From NCBI RefSeq assembly GCF_964204865.1, contig NC_135258.1, positions 5,385,001-5,449,000 of the forward strand: DNA of 64,000 bases, given 5' to 3'. The notes beneath the pieces are model-generated. The model had not been told where the DNA came from, did not search any database, and saw only the letters and a list, made by a program, of their open reading frames with translations. A program made the position numbers and the translations under genes. Shown piece after piece: positions 1 to 10,202 of the stretch (positions are counted from its first letter, which is position 1; each line of letters begins with the position of its first letter). Origin of the DNA: Styela clava (taxonomy: Eukaryota; Chordata; Ascidiacea; Stolidobranchia; Styelidae).

Positions 1-922
1 CATTTGAAATCGATTAGTTCGTTATATTTCACTGAACAACAACAATTAAGCAAAATGGTTCGCGAAGAGGCGCACCAGTGAACCAATATGGAGGTAAATC
101 ATTTTTTTTCGCCTATTTTACATCAAGTTGTGTAAAGGGGGTGAAACCTATGGGCCAGGGGTATATCCAACTCGTAGTAGAACTAAATAGGGAAATCGCA
201 AGTAAATTATGGCCCATCCCTAACCTGGTACACATACTACGGGAGTACCCAAGTAAACATTTCGTGTCCGATATCAGTGCGCTGTTGCCAGAGCGAAAAG
301 CCGAAAATTCACCTGCTATCAAGTCAAGTAAAGTTTATTTTTTTCAACCGGTAAAAAAAAATCATACAAGCACAAATTACGATAAAATGATAAGTTTTAC
401 TGGGGAAGGAAGTCGCGGAAAACCAAAACTGGTTATCGAGCAGCAACACCCAAGGTTTGTATTATAAACATTACCCGGTAGAATTGCATGTTTTTGTATT
501 GTTTCGGATCTCCACCAGATTAGCGTTAATTGCATTCATCTTTTCATCAAGCAATGCAGTCATTTCTATAATAAATAAATAAGAAATTGATTTTATTCCC
601 TTGACAGGTTTGAGGTTATGGTGGATGGCAATGTTCTGTGCGTTGCAGAATGCGGGAGTCGGTCAGTCAGTAGTTTATTCTATCACCAACTAAAAGTACC
701 CATTGGAAAAACTTAAGAAAGATAAAAAAAATGCATTTCAGTGTGAAAGGAGACGCGATAAACCAGTGATAGTTATGAAGCAGCGTCGCCTATGAGGGAG
801 TGGGCCTAACATTAAATCATACTGAGAAAGAAGTCAAACATAAAATAACTAGACACGACAGGCCCGGGTAACCAAGGCAACCGCAGATCATTGAGTAACC
901 AACGAAGAGCTATTTCATGACT
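1..922. other. Repeat-rich left edge without recognised gene
   Basis: No convincing coding segment was seen on either strand. The stretch holds a GGxxCTCC-ended MITE (67-250), a copy of a dispersed repeat containing the motif CACCCAAGGTT (about 364-465), and a segment at about 600-800 that recurs at about 2520-2660 (shared CAGTCAGTAGTTTATT). Further 3' exons of the minus-strand membrane protein gene could lie here or beyond the edge, but none was identified. Confidence 0.5.
67..250 (+). mobile_element. MITE, family Q (GGxxCTCC ends)
   Basis: The copy runs from a gaggcgcacc-like end, through the family core ATATGGAGGTAA, CATCAAGTTGTGTAAAGG and GGGCAGGGGTATAT, to an end reading CACATACTACGGGAGTACCC. 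The same core and ends recur at 5042-5239, 7253-7684, 12118-12265, 12956-13110, 19024-19239 and 60823-61007. There is no coding capacity, and the ends are inverted and related to those of family P. It is a non-autonomous DNA transposon by structure; the superfamily is not proven for this copy. Confidence 0.75.
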
Positions 923-1101
923 TTAGGACATGTAGGCGTAGTCAGAGAGGGACTGTAAGGATAAAACAAAATTCAACGTATGTATTTTTGAAAAGCGATT
1001 TTGCGGCATTTGCAGTGAGGCACGAACTTGTACGTGTTTTTCAACACTATATTGCAACAATTCACTGATATCACGACGTTTTTTCTCTTTATCAATCCGT
1101 T
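923..1101 (-). CDS. Possible terminal exon of the type II membrane protein gene
   Basis: Acceptor ggttgtttcgttccaag, then 58 codons in the required phase (RIDKEKKRRDISELLQYSVE...) to a TAA at 923-925. The phase agrees with the stalk exon, but a cluster of Lys/Arg is unusual for an ectodomain and no globular domain follows. The true continuation could lie left of the window, with this ORF being chance. Confidence 0.35.
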
Positions 1102-4100
1102 CTTGGAACGAAACAACCGAGATAGGAGAGGAGAGATTATTTAAAGATATCATCAAATACCAGTGGCTATCTTTATCTGACCTTATTAGGAAAGGAAGGT
1201 GCGATTAAGCGTCGTTCTACGCCATTCTAAAAAATCCATTCCCGAAAAATTGTTGGGCCCTGGTCCCAAAATCTTCGACAAAAATACTTCGGACAACAGT
1301 CAAACAAAAAATAATAGTTCACCTGAGATGAGAGAGACGACGGTGCCATTCAGTTGAGTAAACTGAGTTTGTAGTTCGGTAATGTTTGCAGTAGCCGTGA
1401 AGTTCAAGACTGGGTAGGTTATATTGACCTCGGAGTTCCTGGCGACGTATGCACGAGTGGTATTCAATTCTGAAGAAATGAACTTTTTTTAATTTGACGC
1501 TTATCCGGAGTTTTCGCTCTAAACATGGCCTTATACAAGCAGTCACCGATATGTAAGAAGCCACTATTATTTGGAAGGACCGCGATATTTCTGATTTGGC
1601 AATTTATTGCACCATTGTTGAAGCAATGCCAACTCTTGATAATTTGAAGTGGTGGTAAATTTCGAGAGCAAATACATGATTAAATGTGATCGCATAAAAA
1701 ATTTCAAGGTTCGCATTGCAATTTAGAAACCTCGGGTCCAAAGCCTATGGTCACCACCACGCCCAGGGTGTATAAAATTGGTTAGGTAATGCCAAACCGG
1801 AAAAAATCCAGACTTTCCAGTTTAGAGTAGCTCCTAATCTAGCAGTGACAGTAGATTCGGAAAGTTCATATCTATAATATTGGTCGAATGGATTTATAAA
1901 TTTCCCGGAATTAGGGTCAAAAGTTCAAAGTTCCCACTCTCAACATCTGGGACCAGCGTAGACAATTTTAACCGAAACCATAAAAGGCATACAAAAAAGT
2001 TTGTAAAATTTTGCAAAATAAGTATATGCATGGGTCGAATCTAGATGTCATTGTTCTGTGACTCGACAGTCGAAGTACATACAGTAGCTGCTTCTAGGCC
2101 AAGAAAGCAAATAAAAATAGTCAGACCAAATGTAACTGCTTCGATGCTAAAAACAAAAGAAAAAAGAATAGCATGCTGTCTTGTTTTACTCACCCACTGC
2201 TAGTTCGTCGAGATTGTTTTGCATCTGGATAAAGAAAAAAAGTACCCTCAATTAAATTACAATTAAAAGCAATGGCCATCTGAACAAAGACAAGCTATTA
2301 TTTACATGGGCGTAACCAGGTTACAAAAGGCGGAAGGGATTCTGAAATTTGTGATTGCCAAGATGGGCTGGATAGCAGGAAAGGAATTCTTACACAGGGA
2401 GGAATTTTGTTGTTATGGTTAGAAATACTGAACTATTATTTTGTATTTGACGCGGTTTCATTTCGAGTTGCGCGTGTCAGTATAGCTACTGACCTTTTAA
2501 AAATGATCAAATAACGGAAACAGAGTCTCAATCAGTCAGTAGTTTATTTATCACCAAAATGAAAATACGCTAGGGTGGGGGGGTTGGTCATGGAAATCGC
2601 ATTTCATGGTGAAGGGTGACGCGAAAAAAACAGTGATGGTTATAGAGCAGCGTCAGCAATAAGTCTTAATCATTGCTTTTCCTACACCCCCCTATAAGAG
2701 GTGAACTCCCCCCCCCCCCCCCCCTTAGGTGTAACACCATACTTTAATGCTTGACCTAAATAAAATGGACCTCCTGAAGTATGCGCACCAAGATGGCGCA
2801 CAACCTGAACTCGGGTCGTGTACCAGGTTATGGTTCAGGTTGTGCGACATCTTGGTGCGCATACTTCAGGAGTACCAATAAAGTTGTATATGAATATGCA
2901 GAAAGTGGTTTATATGCCACCTGGGGAACATACGGGTCTTAATAATAGTAAAGGAGGAATAAAGAGTCGGAACCCATGCGTTTCATTACTTTCAATCCTC
3001 TATTCCCCACACAAATTTGAAAATCTTGTCTTACCTGAAACATCATGTATACGCTATAACCGACTGCAGATGTACAAGCTACAATGAGGAGAATTATGGA
3101 GACGAGCAGGCAATACGAAAGTTTGTCGGTTTTAGCTTTCACTTCAACGTCTGAGATGAAACTGTCCATTCGCGCCGGGGCTGAAAAACATAGTTTTTTG
3201 GGTGAAAAATAGTAGCAAGTATGAGGATTTTGATATCGACCGTGTTTCCCTGAAAATAAGAAATAAGGGTATTATTTAAATTTTCTTTTGAAAAATCTCG
3301 TAAATCTCGCACTAGGGCTTATTTTCGAGGGATGTCTTTATTTTCATTTATCAAGAACAAAATTAAAATGTAGAGAAATACGAGATTTTCAAATATACAC
3401 AATATGAAAACTATTCATTTATGAACAATACGTTTTTATTTAAAACAATTTTTTTTAAAACTGCTAAACATTGACCATTCAAAAATTCAAGCTAGGTCTT
3501 ATTTTCGGGGAAACACGGAAAAGGGGAGCCGATATGAACGCCTAATCATACTGCGTACCACGGCCACTCTGATTCAAACAATGAAACAAAGACCAGCATT
3601 TCTATAGCGAGAGCGGGAAGTACGTCATCAGTTTCTTCGCATAAAACATTGCATTAAAATATCATAAAAGAATTCGGCAACGACCTTGTTTCAGGAATAA
3701 CATGCGCTATTGTCAATAAGTGGCTAAATGTATTGAAATCCACAGTAACTATCGTTATGTACTCGCTATGGTTTTTCGCAAGCAAAATATAAAAATCGAA
3801 TATTGTGAGGCATATTTAACTTACTGAAAATAACTTGAGACCAAAAAGGGGGAAAAATTACAGCCCTCTTCGGCCCACCAAAGTGTTTTATCCGGCCCAT
3901 TTGTGCCTGCTGTAATAAGGACCATAAATTCTATGGATATGAATTTCTGTTAAAAATATCAATGAAACTAAAGAATCGCCGGCTAAAAAATATACCGTAA
4001 TTCTCCACGTTTTAAATATTATGTGCAAAACGAGCCACATATACTTCATACTCACTCATCGGAATAAATATTCCGGAGTATTAATCATTGTGCCACTTGA

Positions 4101-6198
4101 CTACAGTACAGTACACCAGCTGTTTGTTGTACATTATCTGTTAGGCTAGTTATTTGTTAATAAACTGTTGTTTTCTGTTCATTGTTTCATATTATTCTTC
4201 GGCCCAGTAACCAAGTATATCTGTGGCAGGCCCACTCGGAAAAGTAATTGCCCACCGCTGTGCTATATCTTTACCGGGATTATTGGACACTACAGCTAAA
4301 CCCATAAAACGTTTTGCTACATTCTTTCTGTTGTTCTTTGAAAAATCGTTCCTCATCAAATAACCGATCAATTATATATTTGCAGTAAAAAGGTCGCTTG
4401 ATGGGTATTACTTTTATTTATTTTCATGGTTTTATTTTTCAAATTTCCCCTAGTCTTTGAGACCCAATACTTTGGTTCAACGCTTTGTTTTAATTTCATT
4501 TTCCTTTTTTTATTTATATTTGTTCGCCATGTTGCTCGACCGCTTACGTAGCGCTTTCCGCCAATCTTTGAGAAATAGTTAATATTATGATTACGTAACA
4601 ATTATGAAACAATGCAACAATTAAAATTATTCGTCGTTAGCTGACTTGATCTGATGATATCCAATATGCAAGATCAAGTTTTGCATTAATGGTAAATTTC
4701 ACGGGGATGCATTGTTTCTTTTCTCAATCTCATTGTTGGTCGCACAGAAAAAATTGCAATAAAAAGTGTGTCGCAAACTGAAAAAGGTTGAGAGGCAATG
4801 CACACCTGTTTCCAACCAAATTCGGTGCGCTCGAGACTCACCGTACCGGCGTTCCTCAACCTTCGCGACCATATATTTGAGCATCGCTCGTTTGTTATTT
4901 TATAATAGTTTAAAATAATATATATATATATAAATTGCATATTATAATAATGTTTTGATAAACGTCATGCCACGAAATTTTTCACAAATAGATCACTGTA
5001 TCAATATTCGCGAAATTTGAGATTCAGATTATTCCAAAAATGACGCTCCATAAGTTTATGTACCAGTATGGAGATAACTAATTTTGTTCGCCTATTTTAC
5101 ATCAAGTTGTGTAAAGGAAGTGAAAGCTATGGGAAGGGGGTATATTCAGTCCTCGAACTCGTAATAGAACTAAAACAAGGACAATCGGAATAAAATTATG
5201 GCCTAACCCTAACCCGGTACACACACTACGGGAGTACCCAAAAAATAGCAGCCAGCTCACGGTTGTTTTGAATTTTTTGTTCTAGACTCGCATCTCAAAG
5301 TCCCCGAGTGCTTTGTCTCGATGGAACTAGATGACTCACAGCTAGTAGATATTACCGACCTCAAGCACGCAACGCGCACTAGTATCAGTGGTCCCCTGTA
5401 CAAGACCATCTTCGGAGAGAAAGACATAAGTAAACGTCGTAACTTTATGATTATTTTCAAGTTTTTTGTTTCAGACTGAGCACTAGGGTTAATTTTTCTC
5501 ATAATCCTTAGTACTTTGAAACGCGCACACGCATTGAAAATATATAGTATTGATATCAGTAGATATTTATGTTAATAAATAGGTTGACACAGAGAAGTTG
5601 GAGGAAGGCCATGTGGTTTCCACATGTTTATTACTCGTGTTCCCTCCCGATGGATATATGTGAATTTATAGCCTTAGAAGATAAGTTTAAATTATGGTAT
5701 TAGAACTTGTGTTTGTTTTTATTTCGTCGTTATAAGCCAGTGGCCTTTTAACATGTTTTCTTTCGTGGTCAACTTTCGCTGCACAAAGAATTCCGTACGA
5801 CTTTCACTTGGCAAGAAAACCCCTCATTATTCCTAGTTTCATTGCTTGGTAAGGTTTTCACTTTGCTGAGTATGAATTGTTTGTACATGATAGGATTCGT
5901 GATCTACCACTCAAAATAACATTATAAATATCATTGGGATGATAAACAGGGAGCTCATGAGTGCTAAAGCCATCGGGAGGGAACACGAGTAATAAACATG
6001 TGGAAACCACTGCCCTAAAGCTTCATTTCCTAATCAGATAAATCTTGTTGAGTCAGTTTTGTGGGGTTGGCCGACTTCAAACATGCTACGGACACTCAAT
6101 AAATACATTAAAATATTCTCACCTCTCCTATGGGATTCCTCGGTGGCAACCCTCTGTTCCATTTCAATAGTTGGAGGGAGATCATATAGGCTGTCCAT
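923..6198 (-). CDS. Multi-exon gene for a type II single-pass membrane protein (assembled from splice sites)
   Basis: Gene-level entry. Exons by splice consensus and phase: 6198-6123 (ATG), optional 5409-5356 and 4886-4842, then 3180-3035, 2224-2194, 1469-1323 and 1101-923 (stop). Phases agree at every junction, and no stop appears in about 190 codons without the optional exons. The N terminus is polar and cytosolic-looking (MDSLYDLPPTIEME). A single hydrophobic segment of about 25 residues follows (LSYCLLVSIILLIVACTS...). The stalk after it has five Asn-X-Ser/Thr sequons (NTT, NIT, NFT, NIT, NGT) and heptad-like leucines. The order cytosolic tail, membrane anchor, glycosylatable stalk is typical of type II receptors and ligands. 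No terminal lectin, TNF or scavenger domain is visible, so the real 3' end may lie outside the window. I do not recognise the family. Confidence 0.6.
1323..1469 (-). CDS. Glycosylated-stalk exon (147 nt)
   Basis: Acceptor gttcatttcttcag and donor CTCAG|GTGAAC enclose 147 bases, phase 1 in and out. The peptide begins ELNTTRAYVARNSEVNITYP and ends LNGTVVSLIS. It carries five Asn-X-Ser/Thr sequons in about 45 residues and Leu/Gln spacing suggestive of a short coiled coil. This is the clearest sign that the part after the membrane segment is extracellular. Confidence 0.65.
2194..2224 (-). CDS. Short stalk exon (31 nt)
   Basis: Acceptor ttttttctttatccag, 31 coding bases (MQNNLDELAV plus one base), donor G|GTGAGT. 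It enters in phase 0 and leaves in phase 1, matching both neighbours. Splice signals are strong at both ends for so short an exon. Confidence 0.6.
2708..2724. repeat. Poly-C tract (17 C)
   Basis: An uninterrupted run of 17 cytosines follows GTGAACT. The complementary strand can form a G-quadruplex. It lies in an intron of the minus-strand gene, so the transcript would carry the G-run. Confidence 0.85.
2771..2872. repeat. 40-bp-arm hairpin, shortest member of MITE family P
   Basis: Bases 2771-2810 pair with 2833-2872 with a single mismatch across 40 bp, around a 22-base spacer that contains GTACCAGGTTA. The arm sequence (CTCCTGAAGTATGCGCACCA...) is the terminal repeat of MITE family P. It is therefore a near-minimal foldback derivative rather than an unrelated hairpin. 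Confidence 0.8.
3035..3180 (-). CDS. Membrane-anchor exon of the type II protein gene
   Basis: Acceptor actatgtttttcag, then 2 + 144 bases, then donor CAG|GTAAGA (phase 1 in, phase 0 out). The peptide PARMDSFISDVEVKAKTDK is followed by the hydrophobic run LSYCLLVSIILLIVACTSA and ends in YSVYMMFQ. Lys residues before and none after the hydrophobic run fit an inside-to-outside (type II) orientation. An ATG at 3169 could be an internal start. Confidence 0.7.
3241..3517. mobile_element. MITE with CGTGTTTCCC...GGGAAACACG ends
   Basis: The left end reads CGTGTTTCCCTGAAAATAAG, and the right end is its inverse with one change (CTTATTTTCGGGGAAACACG). A second inverted motif, CTAGGGCTTATTTTCG, lies inside. 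A broken copy with the same right end lies at about 12587-12665. There is no coding capacity. No clear target duplication was seen. Confidence 0.75.
4842..4886 (-). CDS. Possible cassette or alternative first exon (45 nt)
   Basis: The minus-strand segment reads MLKYMVAKVEERRY, then a strong donor G|GTGAGT in phase 1, compatible with exon 3180-3035. The acceptor in front (aacaaacgag) is poor. The ATG at 4884, with a TATA-rich tract about 35-50 bases upstream on the same strand (4919-4935), suggests an alternative promoter and start instead. This is inference from sequence only. Confidence 0.3.
5042..5239 (+). mobile_element. MITE, family Q
   Basis: Full-length copy in the same orientation as 67-250, starting GACGCTCC and ending CACACTACGGGAGTACC. 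It carries GGGGGTATATTCAG and ATTATGGCCTAACCCTAACC. It lies in an intron of the minus-strand membrane protein gene. Confidence 0.75.
5286..5429 (+). other. Competing plus-strand exon-like segment
   Basis: The plus-strand acceptor aattttttgttctag is followed by 144 bases open in one frame (SHLKVPECFVSMELDDSQLV...), ending near a weak donor AA|GTAAAC. It is symmetric in phase 1. No neighbouring plus-strand exon was found, and the minus-strand gene runs through here, so it may be only the shadow of a minus-strand exon. Confidence 0.25.
5356..5409 (-). CDS. Possible cassette exon (54 nt, phase 1-1)
   Basis: On the minus strand the strong acceptor tctttctctccgaag is followed by 54 bases open in the required phase (GLVQGTTDTSARCVLEV) and the donor G|GTAATA. 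Length divisible by three and symmetric phases would let it be included or skipped. The same place is also open on the plus strand behind a good acceptor (see the competing plus-strand entry), so the call is uncertain. Confidence 0.35.
5611..6012. mobile_element. hAT-type MITE with near-perfect ~40-bp inverted ends
   Basis: The sequence from GTGGTTTCCACATGTTTATT (5613) is repeated in inverse at 5971-6010 over about 40 bp without visible mismatch. The outer end matches the CAGTGGTTTCC-like ends of hAT non-autonomous elements. It sits in the intron between exon 1 and the optional exon of the minus-strand gene. Confidence 0.7.
6123..6198 (-). CDS. Exon 1 of the type II membrane protein gene
   Basis: An ATG in the context CCAAGATGG starts 25 codons (MDSLYDLPPTIEMEQRVATE..., ending HRR) plus one base. 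They run into the donor AGAG|GTGAGA, so the exon leaves in phase 1. The peptide is hydrophilic and acidic with a YDLPP motif, fitting a cytosolic tail. The next constitutive exon (3180-3035) accepts phase 1. Confidence 0.65.
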
Positions 6199-6566
6199 CT
6201 TGGTTGTTCACTTCAACGATGCGGAATACTTTTCTAATTACCAAGTATAGTAGACTTATTAGATATAAATTTTTACTCTGGGTTTTGAATATAAAAGTAA
6301 GAAAAAAAGATCGTTAGAAAATTGTGCCCGCGATAGTTGAACTTCCACGCTCTGTGGCCCTTTCAAAGACTCTCATCAATCCGGGGATTTTTGATCTTCA
6401 ATAAATAAAAAATATAGTTTTGTTTTTAACCGGTTTCCGTCAGTTTCTTCATTCGTCATCTTTAATAATAAAACAACAGCATAGGATGGGATAAATGCAT
6501 TACGGACAAGGAAATAAAAAATTGCAGTTATTTCAATTTATCTTTATCGAAGGGTATGTAGGCCAA

Positions 6567-6755
6567 GGCTATGTACCAGGTTAGGGTTAGGACATCATTG
6601 AATTCAAATTTCCCTTATTTTAGTTCTATTACAAGTTCGAGGACTAGCCGAATGATTCTCATGGTATTTGTATCTGAAATCATGGCCTAACCCTAACCTG
6701 GTACACATACTACGTTCCGGTGTCCGCCATCTTGGTTTACATACTACATGAGTAT
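6567..6755. mobile_element. MITE, family P, left end truncated
   Basis: The body runs TATGTACCAGGTTAGGGTTAG ... CTAACCCTAACCTGGTACACATACTAC ... GTCCGCCATCTTGG. The right terminal repeat is partly preserved, but the left outer terminus is missing. Confidence 0.65.
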
Positions 6756-7252
6756 ACCGCCCGACGACAAGTAATGTTGCGCACCCCTGCACTAACGCTT
6801 GCAATAATCTGCACTAAAGACAGACCTAACGATTCCACTGTCTCAATTCAAAGATACATACGCGTCAATAAAATGCGTACGTGTTCCAATATGTCATCTT
6901 TGCAGGGTCAGTGCCGGAAGAGCAGGGTTTCGTTCCCATTGATCTTCCAACAATTTTTGTTCTATTGTATTTATTCATTTTTATTACTATAGAACGTGAA
7001 TAAACTTCGCACGAAAAAAGCCTGACGCAAATGCGATCTCGTAATGTGCTGTCTGCATTAGTACCTATATTCTGATCTATCTAGACGTCAATGAAAGTTC
7101 CCGGACTTCAGTATTTTACATACACAATGAATGATACATATTACCTTGTTCTAAAAATAAAGGTTCAAAGTTTCCATATAGTTACGTACAGGCCGATCGC
7201 GTCATAATATGACGTTAGTATTGGTCCTCAAAGTCATAGTCAAGTTTATTTT

Positions 7253-7684
7253 GAGCGATCCAGAAGTGTGTGTATTAATATGGAGGTAACGGACTTTTGT
7301 TGAAGTTGTGTAAAGGGGCTGAAACCTATGGGCAGGGGATATATTCACTTGGCGGTGCTCCCGAAGTATGCGAACCAAGATGGCGGACATCGGAACGTAA
7401 CATGGGTAACAGGTTAGGGTTAGGCGATAATTTTTTTCAAATTTTCCTTATTTTAGTCATATTATCAGTTCGAAGACTAGCCAAGAGCCTCCCGTAGTAT
7501 TTATACCTAACATTATGGCCTAACCCTAACCTAGTACACATATTACATTCCGATGTCCGCCATCTTGGTTCGCATACTTCGGGAGCCCCCACTTGGCTAA
7601 CACAAACAGTCCCCGAATAGAACTAAAATAAGGAAATTTGGAATGAAATTATGGCCTAACTCGGTCACACAATACGGGAGTACT
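7253..7684 (+). mobile_element. MITE, family Q, interrupted by a family P element
   Basis: Family Q sequence (ATATGGAGGTAA..., GGGCAGGGGATATATTCACTTGG) stops at 7353 and resumes at 7590 (CACTTGGCTAACACAAACAG...). The insert between is a complete family P element. Joining the flanks across one copy of CACTTGGC restores the Q consensus seen at the other copies. Confidence 0.8.
7354..7589. mobile_element. MITE, family P, with perfect 8-bp target duplication
   Basis: 236 bp. Its ends are GGTGCTCCCGAAG and CTTCGGGAGCCCC, with CAAGATGGCGGACATCGGAA and its inverse inside. It is flanked on both sides by CACTTGGC. An 8-bp duplication is typical of the hAT superfamily. It carries GGTTAGGGTTAGG and the inverse. 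It inserted into an older family Q element. Confidence 0.85.
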
Positions 7685-8464
7685 TTATTTTTTATATAAT
7701 TGAGATGAATAAAAATTGAACTCGCGATTTCACCGGGGAAAGGGAAACCGCGTAAAACCAAAGCTGGCTATCGAACTTCGACACCCAAGGTTCTAATATC
7801 CAATTAAAATTTATGAAGTAAGTATTTTTTGTTTTCGAGTACTGTTATTGTTAGGGAGTATAGATTTTTCATTCGCGTAAATTATCAAGTTACTGTTGGA
7901 AGGTAACAGCTAATGCAAATTGAGAATGGTCTGAACCTGACATGGGAAAAGTACGGCCCGCGGGATTAACACGTTGGATTATTCAATTTGCCCCGCCTGA
8001 TGCTGCCATAACCGAACTAAAACCATATTTTGGTGTTTCAGCTAAAGATAGCTCAAATAATTTGTTAAGATTGCAGGTTGAGAATAAGGATTATTGTTTT
8101 CCATCTTTGTTTTTGTAATACTTTAACCATTTCATACAATGTAACATTTTACTTCGCACTCACATGGCCCGCCAGTCTATGTGGGCAAAATCTTTGACCC
8201 CTGGTAAAAAAAAAACCTTCAACTATTAACCTCGAATGATATACGTCATTATTTTCTCGGATGGGTTTTGATAGGATTCCTACATTGAATTAGATCTGTG
8301 AGTCATTTATTTTGCACAGCCATATTGTATCCATTGTGTTTGTCTATTACAATTGATTAGTGCATGTTAACCTTCCCGCGACTCAACGCAAGGATGGCGA
8401 ATTTCGCTATGCACATGGCGCTGCACAACAGCGAATGCTAAGGAGCCTAACAAACATATTACAT

Positions 8465-8936
8465 CAGGGGTCGGCAACCTTTTGTCTCTCGCGGGCCAAA
8501 TTTAGGGGTTGTAAGTCATTGGCGGGCTGCACATGTTTTTAGAAAGTTGAAAAACCGAACGGATGATACTTTTTATAATAAAAATCAAGTAGTGATACAT
8601 CTCTCGAAGAGAATATAGATTTATTTTCTCATTGCATTGCATCCTAAAATATTCCATTTCAATATTCGGGGCCATTGAACCCTTTGCAGTTAGCATCAAC
8701 TTTTCCGCGTTTTGTAGCCATTCGTCTAATTATATTTAAAAATTATATTCTCATTAAGCGAGTAATTGTGAATTTTATACTTGTTAGATTATAATATATT
8801 TTAGCCTACACGTGACTCGCGCAATAAATTCTGTTACGTTAAGAATATAATCGTCAAAACAGCTGTTTTGTTACTATAATTCAGTAAAGCGTCGCGGGCC
8901 GGATCCGGCCCGCGGGCCGTAGGTTGCCGACCCCTG
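8465..8936. mobile_element. hAT MITE with CAGGGGTCGGCAACC ends
   Basis: 472 bp, with perfect 15-bp inverted ends CAGGGGTCGGCAACC / GGTTGCCGACCCCTG. The flanks are TATTACAT and TATTACAC, an 8-bp duplication with one change. GC-rich subterminal CGGGCC motifs and an AT-rich centre are visible. This is a widespread animal hAT non-autonomous type. Confidence 0.85.
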
Positions 8937-9345
8937 TATTACACCATAGGCGGGTCATAGCCGGAAATTTTCAAAGAGGGAAGGGGGTGCGAAAGTTTTT
9001 ATAGCCGACCGGAAAGCGTGGAGAGTCTTGAGGGTCTAAAAAGCGTTCCAAGCTACGAGTACGACCCATATTGTCTATTTCAATTGTGACCACGCGGTGG
9101 TGGTTGTCCATTAAGTTTCCCATATAAGGCTAAAACTACAAGAAAAACAAAAATTACTTCCTGCAAAAACAGAAAATTTCACTTTAATAATAAGAATGGA
9201 AATTGCTACCCTTTAGCAAAAAAAATAACTCAACCTAGCTTACCAAACATATTACATCCTGGGTGAGGCGGTAGGATTGAATTTATATCTGAGATTTTGA
9301 ACTGCGTGTCCATTTTCGCTGATTCGTTCATTTCTATTGAGAGAA

Positions 9346-9655
9346 CACGGTAGTTCCTAAACTGGTGTCCGTGGACCCCTGGGCCTGGCGGTTCGTGTTG
9401 ACTGCACAGGGGGCCCGCAACATTATGAGTCTAAAACATTTACAAAAATATCATAATCTTATCGAAGTGCCGTTAGCCAGTATTTACCGTTAGTATGTTT
9501 CGATTCAGACTTTTGTGAGTTATATTTTGTCAAAGGAAACATTATACTTCTTCGTTGGTTAGGCACAGAAATTGATACGACATAGGATGGGGGTTCGTCA
9601 AAAATATAATTCACAAACAGGGGTTCGCGGCTCAAAAAGTTTAGAAAACCCGGTG
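9346..9655. mobile_element. hAT MITE inside a diverged duplicated segment
   Basis: The ends CACGG...TTCCTAAACT and AGTTTAGAAAACCCGGTG are inverted and flanked by TGAGAGAA / CCAGAGAA (6 of 8 match). It splits the left member of a duplicated segment whose other member lies at about 9930-10330. Shared motifs are GAGGCGG, ATCTGAGATTTT / ATCCGAGATTTT and GAATGTCATCGGA. Confidence 0.65.
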
Positions 9656-10029
9656 CCAGAGAATGTCATCGGATATGTATATCCTACTTTCTACTACATA
9701 ATGCCAGAATCACACACGCAGAATACTAAGTCTGATGATCCATCAACGTAATATCTACATAGGATAAATCTTAGCTATTTGACTTGTACAGTGAATAAAA
9801 TCCCAAGTTTCGGTTTCCATTTATATATGACGTAATTGTACGCCTAAACAACGTAGCCATTACTAACCAGGGAACTATTATTTTTAAAAGGCGTCCGGCA
9901 TAGTCTACAGAATTTATTACGCCCAATGAGGCGGAGGGCATAGAATTTGTATCCGAGATTTTAACTTGCATTTTTATTGTATTTGTCTGTTTCTCTTGAG
10001 GAAACGCGGAAGTGAATGTCATCGGAAAT

Positions 10030-10202
10030 ATAGGGTGTCCATGAAGTCTTGGAAATTTTTAAATTTACGAAGAGAATTTATCGAAACTACAAATCGTTTT
10101 GTCCTGCAGATATATTAGATGAAATAAAAATATTTAGATATATTGAGAACTGACTTCATAACAAAATTGAAATTGTGGACGGACTTCATGGACACCCTAT
10201 AT
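10030..10202. mobile_element. TA-type MITE with AGGGTGTCCATGAAGTC ends
   Basis: It starts ATAGGGTGTCCATGAAGTC and ends GGACTTCATGGACACCCTAT. The same ends flank elements at 29823-30020, 34091-34271, 38554-38745 and 43004-43189, with degenerate copies near 10606-10806 and 56930-57090. There is no coding capacity. A TA target is suggested by the flanks. Confidence 0.75.

Noticed and set aside
78-467. Open frame of 129 codons at the left edge
   Set aside because: It begins with GTG, not ATG, and runs straight through a family Q MITE; repeats elsewhere break the frame.
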